64,000 bases of DNA from Anisus vortex (Eukaryota; Mollusca; Gastropoda; Planorbidae). The notes beneath the pieces were generated by a model. The model made no database searches and had not been told where the DNA came from. It saw only the letters and a program-made list of their open reading frames with translations. Within the stretch, counting starts at the first letter, position 1. The number at the start of each line of letters is the position of its first letter. A program made the position numbers and the translations under genes. Of the stretch, positions 1 to 9,309 are shown in pieces. The stretch spans positions 8,460,121 to 8,524,120 of the forward strand of contig OX421507.1 of the NCBI GenBank assembly GCA_949126835.1, given 5' to 3'.

Positions 1-292
1 AGTTAATAAATTTTTATTTTTTTTAAAGACATAGAAACCTTAATAGCGTTTTTTAAGGGACTAATAATGTGAATGCTAACAATATCTATAAATATGTTAA
101 CCCTATAGGCTAATAGATGTATATATTAGCCTATAACTGTCTTGAGACCATTTCGTTTCTCAAACAAAGAAGTTTGTAAAATATTATTTTTTTATCATCA
201 GTGGTAGCCTATCAAATTCTATTCGAATTCTCTTACAGGTCTCATTATCAATTGAAGTAGTAGCCTATATGTATGATAAACCAGTAATAAAG

Positions 293-388
293 ATGCACGA
301 CTAGACTCGGACCACGGATGAGCGTAGCACGCAATAATCTTCTTTAAAGAAGGAGCATCTGTAATATATAAGATAAGATAATTGTATT
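293..388 (+). repeat. LINE-A 3' end (dispersed copy)
   Basis: About 95 bases (GACTAGACTCGGACCACGGA onward, ending in GATAAGATAA) match the block at 33606-33690 almost base for base, and the reverse complement of 43445-43520. In the 33.4 kb copy this block follows the C-terminal codons of a LINE reverse transcriptase, so here it is a severely 5'-truncated insertion made of little more than the 3' UTR. Confidence 0.75.
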
Positions 389-842
389 ACAATACGACTC
401 TCGAATCTTTGCATCAGAAAAGGAGACATCCATTAATTACCTCAACAAAATAAGGTGAGGGGGGGGGGGGTGAAAAAGTTTGACAGTTGTTGACAAAGGG
501 AAGAGGTCAAGAAAAGTTGACGTCAACAATGTTACTTTTTATTTTAAACAATTACAAATAATAATACAAATTTAATACAAAATTCCACACTAGTCCTTTT
601 CCACTTACATAGACTAGTAAAATGTAAACACGTGTATTTCCGTACAAATATATTAACTATGGAATAAGCTACTACATTTGACACGTTTTTTTTTTTGGTT
701 TGTTTTTTTGTTAGTATATAGATCTTATTTATGGGTGGAATATGGAATATTACAAGACATTCGCTTTTAACCCCCGGTGGAAGGCAAAGGCAACCAAGAA
801 TTAAAACCTCTTTGAACAACAAAAGCCTAACCAAAAACATCT
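389..842. other. Gene-free AT-rich stretch
   Basis: No supported gene. It contains a G run at about 461-470 and AT-rich sequence. A minus-strand open frame across 544-840 has no recognisable domain and compositional bias only. Confidence 0.5.
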
Positions 843-1796
843 AACCCGCTAGAACTTAAAGTAGGTGCACTAGAAACCATCGAAAGCTATACAGATACAG
901 CCATCCACATCTTTACAGATGGCTCAGCATTTCAAGCCACAATAAATGCTGGCCTAGGCGCTTACCTGATTTTCCCTGATAAAAAATGCCTTGAGATAAG
1001 TGCACCATGTGAGAACTATTGCACAAACTTTCAAGCAGAAGTAGATGCCATGATTATTGGCCTTGAGACAGTAGAACACAAATATAACAACAAACATCTT
1101 GCCCCAGCAGATATAGTCATTTTCACCGACTCTCAATCAGCACTTCAAACAGTAGCAAGCGAAACCTCACCAAGCTTGAAAGAAATTACCCTATTAGAAC
1201 ACACTCTGGACTACCTAATAAGCACATACAACATCAACATAACTCTACAATGTATCCCAGGACATATTAACATACCAGGAATACAGACTGGCTAGAAAGG
1301 GAGATAGCATGGACCAATATGAAAGACCTGTCAGCTTCAACACAGTGTGCAACATACTAAAAAAACAACTTTAAGGAGGAATATGGCTAAATCAATGGGC
1401 TTAGGGAACAACTGGAAGAAAAATTTACAGAGAAGTGAATCAGCCCAACAAACAAGACAACATAAAGTTCCTCCCCCGCAAAGAACAATGCACTATATTC
1501 CAGTTGAGAACAGGTCATATAGCACTCAACTCACACCTAAAAAGAATAAACCCAACTCACCCACCTAATTGCAGACGTTGCCCCTGCCAACCATAAACTG
1601 TAGACCACTTCCTGCTTGAATGTCCTGAGCTGACCGACCTCAGATACACTCTGCTCCCCCTCAACCTACCATTACCAACACACTATATAGCAGTATTGAA
1701 CAACTGAAAAAAAAGCATGTAAATATGTTTGTCTGGCATTGACTGCAAGAGAGCAAACAGCTCTGCAGACTGGCTAATAGAAGAAGAAGAAGAATG
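843..1796 (+). pseudogene. Decayed non-LTR retrotransposon RNase H and 3' end
   Basis: An open frame from 843 to 1295 reads as an RNase H domain: an FTDGS motif near 912, a QAEVDA segment with the second acidic residue near 1035, TDSQSA near 1127 and PGH near 1258. Right after PGHINIPG a one-base deletion shifts the frame, and the expected continuation (GNTDWLERE) appears in the next frame at about 1277. Further frameshifts follow. A zinc-ligand tail (CRRCPC, then a stop, then DHFLLEC) is seen around 1570-1625. The 3' end is a GAA microsatellite at 1783-1796. The arrangement resembles I/Jockey-type LINEs with a terminal RNase H, such as Nimbus of freshwater snails; family assignment is inference. 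The first domains (endonuclease, RT) are missing, so this is a 5'-truncated dead copy. Confidence 0.8.
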
Positions 1797-1935
1797 GGTG
1801 GAATATAATGCAATTGTTAGCATAGTGACCGACCGACTATAGAAAAACTCCCCATTCGCCGTTTAGCGACACAATATATGGTGACTGGAACCACAAAGAC
1901 ACACCCACTCGCCCCACATACATAGTAACATAATG

Positions 1936-2107
1936 GCAGAGCCTTTACAAGCTTATGTAGCGCCCCAGGGCAAAAGTTTCAGCGCCGCCCCCTTGCATAC
2001 TGTAACTGCTTGTTTAGTGATATATTTAGTTACATTTAGACTACATTTGCCGCCCCTCCCCCGGGCATATGCAGCCCTCTGCCCCCCCCTCCTATATGAG
2101 GGCACTG
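1936..2107 (+). mobile_element. hAT-like MITE, copy 1
   Basis: A 172-bp element starting CAGAGCC and ending GGGCACTG. It is shared with 3140-3245 (shorter, perfect target duplication) and 25571-25739 (opposite strand). The common core is TAGCGCCCCAGGGCAAA followed by pyrimidine-rich GCCCC blocks. The 8 bp on the two flanks (CATAATGG, TATATAGG) are only partly alike, as expected for an old insertion. Confidence 0.65.
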
Positions 2108-2115
2108 TATATAGG

Positions 2116-3131
2116 CTACTTTCTGACGAGAACATCAAATGGATGCGTGCCGTAGGTTGCCGATCCTTGCCCTTTATATAACATTAAAATGAAACCAAAA
2201 CTGAAACAACCGATAAAATGGTTTCTATATCTATTCGCTACTCACGGGTGAAAGAGTGAAAAACGATATTTAAAACAGCTGTACTGAGTAAAAGTAATTG
2301 GAATTTCCCGTTTCTCTCAAAATAGAAAATAGTATCACAACAATGATAAATTGAAACTGAAACCAACGTTAACATTTTTTTTTCTAGGCAAAAAAAATCA
2401 GATAGCAAGCCACAGCTTGTAAAACAAACAGTGGTTACGTAAATTCACATTCTAACAATCTTATCCAGAAGTTGATAAAGGTAAGTAAGTAGGCCTATAA
2501 TTGCTATAATTAGATAACATTATATATAGATCTAGGCCTATAGGATATAGGCCTGACCTAAGATAAGTGTTGATAAGACTAAAACCACGAATAAATATAA
2601 ATATATAGGATCGATATGACTGCTATGACGAAATAATCTTCTGTAGAGAGCAGGTGTAGGCTATTATATAGGCCTACAGTCAGTAAACTCATACTGTTAT
2701 ACTATTATAAGATAAGATTTCTTTGTTTCAATGTTTCTATAAATAGCCTATACTCCCTGAAACTATAATAATAGGCCTACAATAGCCTATATAGGCCTAC
2801 TATCGTCGCTATTTCCATATATACATATATATAGATCTAGGCTATATATATATTTCCTTCCTCATAGCCCATAGCACTCATAGTCATAGCCTATAATATT
2901 GGTTATATTTGGAAAACTACCAGCTGACATAGCAGGCTACCGATGCTTCGAGCGGGTTTTATTTATTCTAGAAATCTCTAACTTATGTCGATCTTAACTT
3001 AAGGTTCTTAAGTCTTAATATAAAAACATAATATGCCTATTGGCCTCATCTATAAGTAGGCCTACTCGCAAAAGTCATATTTAGGTAGATGTAGATGTTA
3101 GCCTATGCGTATATGAATCGAATGAATCTTA
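2116..3131. other. Gene-free AT-rich stretch rich in TAGGCCTA-type motifs
   Basis: No gene seen. Many copies of TAGGCCTA, TAGGCTA and TAGCCTA lie here (for example around 2490-2550 and 2655-2860), in AT-rich sequence. Confidence 0.5.
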
Positions 3132-3139
3132 CATGAGGG

Positions 3140-3245
3140 CAGAACCTTTAGCCTACCTGCTTTTGTAGCGCCCCAGGGCAAAGGTTTCAGTGCCGCCCCT
3201 TGCATATGCCCCCCTCCCTCTGCCCCTCCCTATATGAGGGCACTG
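3140..3245 (+). mobile_element. hAT-like MITE, copy 2, perfect 8-bp TSD
   Basis: A 106-bp element from CAGAACC to GGGCACTG, flanked on both sides by CATGAGGG (3132-3139 and 3246-3253). It is an internally deleted relative of 1936-2107: the AT-rich middle is absent. An 8-bp duplication and CAG...CTG ends fit the hAT superfamily. No coding capacity. Confidence 0.8.
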
Positions 3246-3606
3246 CATGAGGGACATGTGGATACGATTACGTGCACAAATTACAAATATATTTAGTTGG
3301 CGCTCTTTTTTTTTGGAATTCTTGGGATAGTGACGCCCCTCCCCCCCCCCCTTAATCCCCTTTCCCTTCCCTGTGAGAAATTAAAGGTTTTGCTGACGCC
3401 CGAGGCTGCAGTTGAAGAAATCGGAGAAAGTAAGAATTTAACTTCAAACTCAATCCCAATCTGTTTTGGAAATATGAATTCAACCATAATGTTTTAACGA
3501 CCAGGCAATGTTGCTTGTTGAAAATAATTCAAATGATTGACCTGCCATCATCTGCATTTGTGAGGTATTAGGAAGGTGCATGTATGTGTGTGGCTGGGTG
3601 TGTGTG

Positions 3607-3718
3607 GGAAAGGGGGGGCACAGAGTTAAATGTGTGTGTAGGGGGGGGGGTAGGCGGGGGCGAGTAGTGCAAGGTGGGAGGGGGGCATTGTGCAAGTTGG
3701 CGTGGGGGGGGGGTGCAA
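3607..3718 (+). other. G-run tract with quadruplex-forming potential
   Basis: At least five runs of five to ten G residues within about 110 bases, separated by short loops, on the + strand. The complementary strand gives a proline/histidine-rich spurious open frame (3480-3776), which I do not treat as a gene. Confidence 0.6.
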
Positions 3719-4107
3719 TAGGGTGAAATGAGGAGGAGATACTTGATATAGCACGCACATTCTGAACTCTACACAATTTTACTATAATTTTAAGCTATTT
3801 ACAAAAGATAATAATGTTTCTAATTATCTTATTAGTATACATGTATAATTAACGTGAGCCGTTAGTTTATATGTTTATCTTTCTCTCTCTCTCTCTTTAT
3901 ATATATTTTAAGGGATCGGGACAAAAGTAAAATACATAATATATTGGAAACGTCATCCAAAAGAAATTTTTATTATATGAACTATAAGCTTATTGCTTTA
4001 TTTGTTAATATTTTTTTTTAATTAAATAAACGTAATACTAATTATGTTAAGGTTGTAAACTGGAGTGCCTTTTAAAAATATTCAGAGTGATGTCCCTTTC
4101 AGAATGC

Positions 4108-4360
4108 CTACGAATTATGTCTGTCCTTTGGGTTCCTTGTGGTATATAGAATCTCTGTCAAAGCACGCCACTCTCCACGGTCTCTTACCAGTCGCTTCAA
4201 TTCTTCCCAGATCTTTCCAGTTATTCCAGCCTCATCCAATATGCTTCGTTTCCCTATTTGCTTGGGCCTTCCTCTATGTCGTTTGCCCTGGGGGTTCCAT
4301 TGTAAGGCCTGTCTATCTTTACTGAGGGTGTGTCCAATCCATCTCCACTTTCTGGATAAC
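4108..4360 (-). pseudogene. LINE reverse transcriptase C-terminal fragment
   Basis: Read on the minus strand, the frame is open from about 4360 to a TAG at 4108-4110. It encodes a typical LINE RT tail: RKWRWIGHTL, then RQALQWNPQGKRHRGRPK, then a WEELK...RGEWRAL helix. This HTL...WNPQGKR.RGRP pattern is the familiar end of animal LINE ORF2 proteins. Everything upstream of it is missing. It lies directly upstream of the BTB-Kelch gene on the opposite strand. Confidence 0.75.
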
Positions 4361-4500
4361 TAGGCCTACTGCCTACTAGTATATTATAATAAAACTACAC
4401 AAAATCTCTCTCTTTTGGTAAGAACAAATTTACAAATTGTTAATTTAACACATTACATACCTACTCAGTGTCATACTCACCATATAATGGTGATTTAAAA

Positions 4501-4510
4501 TTATTTTCAG
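4501..4510 (+). promoter_or_regulatory. Candidate 3' splice site before BTB-Kelch start
   Basis: TTATTTTCAG followed by GT, 17 bases before the first ATG. It implies a spliced 5' UTR; the partner exon was not identified. Confidence 0.45.
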
Positions 4511-4527
4511 GTCATCAATTTAAAGAG

Positions 4528-6291
4528 ATGTCAATCTCCGACCGACTACCTATGGCAGTTGTTGAGAAACTTCTAAACCAGTCAAACACATTTACTGATA
4601 TCGATATCAGTGTTCAAAACACAGAGTTCAAATGCCACCGTTTCATTCTCTGCGCATGTTCCAAATACTTCGAAGATGAATGCCGCTCGCTGTTTGGTGA
4701 AAACAGGCCACGGATTGTTGTTGAAAACATAAGCGCTGAAACATTCAGACTAGCCCGAGACATCATCTATGGCGTGAAGGACGTATTGACGGTGGATAAC
4801 GTGGCAGACGTCTGGCTTGCTGCTAAACAGCTTCAGATTTTCTTTTTGTATGACACATGTGAGCGTTTTCAATGTGAGCAGCTCTCAGTGGACAATTGTA
4901 TCCGACTGACAATTCAGGCCAGAAAGCTGGGGTCCGAGAATCTGATGGAGGCTTCCCGTGATTTGATCACGAGAGAATTTCAGAATGTCTACAAGTCTGA
5001 TGATTTTGTATTGTTAGACCCAGAGGACTTACTGTACGTGATCAGCAGTGAAAACCTGGTTGCTCCCAGTGAAGATAGCGTTGTAAGTGCCATTCTGAAA
5101 TGGGTACATCACACTACAGAAGAGAAAGCCAAGATTATGCATGGAGAGAAATGCAAGGATCCAAATAGCTTCCATGTGAAATCAAATAACAAAAGCTTTT
5201 ATCTATCTCGAAAGGAAAGAGTTAATGAAGCCGCTGATCTGCTTAATGCATGTCGACTATGTCTTACAAGTGGCAGGTCTCTTCAGACCCTGATTGATGA
5301 TCATTTGATCGGGAAGAACAAGAAAGCCTTGGCTGTTATCCGGGAAGCTTTGCGTTACCAGCTACAACCAGAAAAGCAGGGCTACTACTGTCCACCACTG
5401 GCTATACATAGAAGCTCAAGTTTCTTACAAAATGTCATAGTATGCATCTTTAGGCTGCCCAATGGGTGCATCGATTGCTCATGTAGAACAATAGATGGAA
5501 CTTGGTACAAGCTACAAAATGGGATTCCGCAACCAGACCAAAAAGATATTTTTACTGCATCTTTTTATTCAACCATTTATACGACAGGAACGTATAATTT
5601 TGGCCATAAAGTCTTACCATTGAATACCTTTAAAATTGAAACGGGGACATGGCAAGCAGTAGCTGCTTTACCGGCTGACACTCATCACTATGGTATTATA
5701 AGCCAAGACCATTACCTGTATGCCGTGCCTGTTGCCAACTCCGCCACAATAAAGAGATTGAACCTTTTAGATCCTGGCTTAAGACAGTGGATGAATATTG
5801 GTAAACTCCAGCTGCCTGTTGACAATGTTGTGCTCACACAATGTGGTAGTGCAATAATTATTCTGGGAAATGAAGCAGGCTCCGATCTGATAACCATCCA
5901 GAGTTTCGACACACTGACCATGACCTGTAGTGCGTATGGAAGAAAACTTGAGACCAACGGGATGGGTGTGGTGAGTTTCCATGTCGCCAAAGACACCTAC
6001 ATCTTGTTAGCAACAGGTGAACTGTGGAAATTGCTGAGCTGTGACAAAGAAATGGTAAAAATGACCTACAAGGGTAAGCTCTTCGAAGACCATGTCAATC
6101 TCAGCTCAGCAGTCGTATTCAATGATGAGCTGATCATCTCAGCCAGCCAAGTTAACCCTCAAATGTCGAAGAAATGGGAAACACATTGTATTGACAATGT
6201 TAAGAATGTCGAAATCATTGAATGTCAAGGTGGATGTTTGATGAATACAGTAGTTCGAAAAAGTCTTTTGAATACTGAAGAAGCTTTTTAG
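4528..6291 (+). CDS. BTB-BACK-Kelch-like protein
   Basis: A single open exon of 587 codons. The open frame extends upstream to a GTG, but the first ATG is at 4528. It lies 18 bases after a good 3' splice site (TTATTTTCAG, ending 4510), so I take 4528 as the start and expect a 5' UTR exon upstream. Residues about 15-115 form a BTB/POZ domain (DIDISV near the start, then FKCHRFILCACSKYF, matching the conserved H.R.L.A.S.YF pattern). Residues about 120-290 form a BACK domain (LAAKQLQ, CIRLTIQARKLG, LLYVISSENL). The C-terminal 270 residues resemble the Kelch region but the GG and W repeats are weak, so the propeller is divergent. Family members usually serve as substrate adaptors for Cullin-3 ubiquitin ligases; that role here is inference. 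A 22-bp minisatellite begins 240 bp downstream of the stop. Confidence 0.85.
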   Translation: MSISDRLPMAVVEKLLNQSNTFTDIDISVQNTEFKCHRFILCACSKYFEDECRSLFGENRPRIVVENISAETFRLARDIIYGVKDVLTVDNVADVWLAAKQLQIFFLYDTCERFQCEQLSVDNCIRLTIQARKLGSENLMEASRDLITREFQNVYKSDDFVLLDPEDLLYVISSENLVAPSEDSVVSAILKWVHHTTEEKAKIMHGEKCKDPNSFHVKSNNKSFYLSRKERVNEAADLLNACRLCLTSGRSLQTLIDDHLIGKNKKALAVIREALRYQLQPEKQGYYCPPLAIHRSSSFLQNVIVCIFRLPNGCIDCSCRTIDGTWYKLQNGIPQPDQKDIFTASFYSTIYTTGTYNFGHKVLPLNTFKIETGTWQAVAALPADTHHYGIISQDHYLYAVPVANSATIKRLNLLDPGLRQWMNIGKLQLPVDNVVLTQCGSAIIILGNEAGSDLITIQSFDTLTMTCSAYGRKLETNGMGVVSFHVAKDTYILLATGELWKLLSCDKEMVKMTYKGKLFEDHVNLSSAVVFNDELIISASQVNPQMSKKWETHCIDNVKNVEIIECQGGCLMNTVVRKSLLNTEEAF

Positions 6292-6533
6292 TTTAGACAA
6301 GGCCTTTGTTGTTTTTTGTCTTCTGTTTTTTTTTTATTATTATTTCTATTTTAGTATGATTTATAAAAAAAGACGCTGCACGGATATATCAAGTAAATGT
6401 TCTCACAATATCTTTATATCAGACTAGAGTATGATTATGATACAATTTTGTTTTAGAAAAACCTCACCTGAATAAGTTTGCCGTTGTTGGTCAAATGCTG
6501 ACCTTGAATACATCAGGTGCTATAAAATGTGAA

Positions 6534-7257
6534 ACGTCACCTGAATAAGTTTAAAACCTCACCTGAATAAGTTTAAAACCTCACCTGAATAAGTTTAAAA
6601 CCTCACCTGAATAAGTTTGAAACCTCACCTGAATAAGTTTAAAACTTCACCTGAATAAGTTTGAAACCTCACCTGAATAAGTTTGAAACCTCACCTGAAT
6701 AAGTTTAAAACCTCACCTGAATAAGTTTAAAACCTCACCTGAATAAGTTTGAAACCTCACCTGAATAAGTTTAAAACTTCACCTGAATAAGTTTGAAACC
6801 TCACCTGAATAAGTTTGAAACCTCACCTGAATAAGTTTAAAACCTCACCTGAATAAGTTTAAAACCTCACCTGAATAAGTTTAAAACCTCACCTGAATAA
6901 GTTTAAATCTTCACCTGAATAAGTTTAAAACCTCACCTGAATAAGTTTAAATCCTCACCTGAATAAGTTTAAAACCTCACCTGAATAAGTTTAAAACCTC
7001 ACCTGAATAAGTTTGAAACCTCACCTGAATAAGTTTAAATCCTCACCTGAATAAGTTTAAAACCTCACCTGAATAAGTTTAAATCCTCACCTGAATAAGT
7101 TTAAAACCCCACCTGAATAAGTTTAAAAACTCACCTGAATAAGTTTGAAACCCCACCTGAATAAGTTTAAAAACTCACCTGAATAAGTTTGAAACCCCAC
7201 CTGAATAAGTTTAAAAACTCACCTGAATAAGTTTGAAACCTCACCTGAATAAGTTTA
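6534..7257 (+). repeat. 22-bp minisatellite, about 33 copies
   Basis: Unit CACCTGAATAAGTTTAAAACCT. Copies differ mainly at the base after GTTT (A or G) and in the CCTC segment (CTTC, CCCC, ACTC). A six-unit block (132 bp) is repeated twice near 6600-6865, and a two-unit block (44 bp) three times near 7095-7240, so there is higher-order structure. One isolated unit lies at about 6459-6480. Confidence 0.95.
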
Positions 7258-7582
7258 GGGTTTTTGGTTAGATGATGGCATCTAACTTAAATTTTGGTTC
7301 TGACATCTCTGATGGTGACTTTCAATGGCACAGAATCATTAGTATGCTATGATTGTAAAACAAAACTGCTCATTCTTACATGTAATTTGCTCGCTTGTGA
7401 GCCCCAATTTTTTTTGTTCTATTTTACATATTTTAAAACTAAAACTTTCTATTCTATGTAGATTATTATAATAAGTATACATTATATATATTTTATAGCA
7501 GCACTATGTAATCACTTATAGTTAAATAAATATACCCTGCACAAACTTCTGATTCATACATGTACATTGCACTTTAACTATT

Positions 7583-8528
7583 TGTGACCCGTTCCTACAA
7601 AAGGAGACATAAGTGGTTTTTTCAACATTTTAAGTTATATATATCGTTTGAAAGGGCATTGAATAGGCTTTATTTTAATACCAAATTTATTATTATACGT
7701 CAATATTTCATTTTTCTATGACACTTACTATCACTTAGAACTAGTCAGACAAAAAAACAAGAGTTTCGAGAAAACGCGTTTTAAAGTTAATGCATTTGAA
7801 AATGTCTAAACTCTATAGCAACCAGATTCGTACTATCTATATTTACATACCAATCGAAAAGGCATTCAATTATCATTTTAGTGGTGTATATACGATATTA
7901 TTTTATAATAAAACTGAACAAAAAATAATAAAAAATCACATCTCTCAAAGAATTTAGCACTGAAACTATGCCGCTCTCCATTGTGTGAAATTGTCATAAC
8001 CTCAAAAACGGAAAGCCTAAACGGTACCGCTTTGTATCCCGATAGCCAATCAGCGAATTTGTATTGGAAAAATTTGGTATCGTAACCAATGATCAATTTA
8101 TAAACGAATTTTCATTGGATAGAAAGAAAGGAATTGTTTATCCCAAACTTCAGGCTTAAATATTTTCTGATTGGTTTCTATAAATAAATAGTGATCACAT
8201 AGATATTCCCGAAAGTCTGCCCTTTTCTAGGATATATAATGTTATGGGGTTCTGTCAAGGGCTTGATACAAAACAATAGGTTAAATAAAGCCGAATTTTA
8301 GTGAACTTATACTAAATTTTCAATCACACGTTGATCAAAATAATAAATTAAAATATTTTTAAGAAGACAAAAATATAAAACACATATAAAGTATGATTTA
8401 GAAATGGATAAACTAGTATTTACAAAGATAAAAAAAAAATTCACCGGAAAGACCCCCACTACACAAAAACACTCGCAGTACAAAATGCTTATCGCGACTT
8501 ATGTCACCTTTTGTCAGAACTGGTCACA
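7583..8528. mobile_element. 946-bp terminal-inverted-repeat element
   Basis: The left end TGTGACCCGTTCCTACAAAA (continuing GGAGACATAAGT) is matched by the right end, reverse complement TGTGACCAGTTCTGACAAAA (continuing GGTGACATAAGT), about 35 bases with few mismatches. There is no transposase-like open frame inside, so it is non-autonomous. Target duplication cannot be decided. Related sequences flank it on both sides (7366-7560 and 8540-8750). Confidence 0.75.
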
Positions 8529-9104
8529 TTTTACTATTACTTTAAAAGTATGATTTTCTATTCTCTCTTTATATACATATTTATTTTTTTATATTATATT
8601 GCCATAATCACTATGTAATCAATGGCAGTAAAAAATATATATACTTGGTAAATACTTCTGATTCATGTATGTAACTTGCTATCTTGTGGGACACCATTTT
8701 TTTATTGTACTTTTTTTTTACAATGCTTTAGTTCAATGTTAATATTTTCTATTCTATCGACAAGTCTTATTGAGGCCTGACCTTTTCAAAAGGTCATGAA
8801 CAAAAGAGATCATGAACTTCCGGTGTATTTCGGTAAACAAAAACATGCTTTTTCTGATGTTTGACAATTGATTTCAACCTTGACAGCAAGTTATGGTCTT
8901 TTAGAAATTTATTAAGACAACAAGATTAGTTATGAGGATTCCGTTTTTAACATTAAAAATGAGTGTAGAATAATTAATACTCAAAGTGTTAGTAGCGTGA
9001 AGTTATATTTAGCATTATTTATAAAATAAATTAGCCCAGAGTTGTGTTTCTTGGATATTAAAAAATAATGTGTAGATTCATAAAAACATAACTTTTTTAG
9101 CATT

Positions 9105-9252
9105 AAGCAATAAGTTTGAGATTATAAATAGGTGATTTTTCACGGCTGACATTCACAATCCATTGCTTTCTTTTGGCAACATCTTTTGGAAATGAAATAA
9201 AATTGTATCCACTACACCTTTTCGTACAGCCAGTAACGCAGCACAAAGACAT
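9105..9252 (-). CDS. THAP-like zinc-finger first exon (possible)
   Basis: From an ATG at 9252 the minus strand reads MSLCCVTGC..., then FISFPKD, then QWIV. This matches the start of a THAP domain: C-x4-C, an F.FP motif and a tryptophan. The second zinc-ligand pair (C..H) is absent before the stop at 9103. Either an exon ends at a GT around 9143 (GTGAAA) or the copy is broken. No further exon was recognised. Confidence 0.4.
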
Positions 9253-9309
9253 GTTTTGAAGCAAATTAACAAATGGGCCCAGAAATGTTGTACACGTTCG
9301 TCTTGTCAA

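Noticed and set aside
3480..3776. Proline/histidine-rich protein on the minus strand
   Set aside because: Product of G-rich low-complexity DNA, no domain.
4468..4527. Upstream start of the BTB-Kelch protein
   Set aside because: The open frame begins at a GTG, and the segment contains a 3' splice site. The first ATG is at 4528.
6534..7257. CRISPR-like array
   Set aside because: Units are contiguous with no unique spacers, and the surrounding DNA is eukaryotic.
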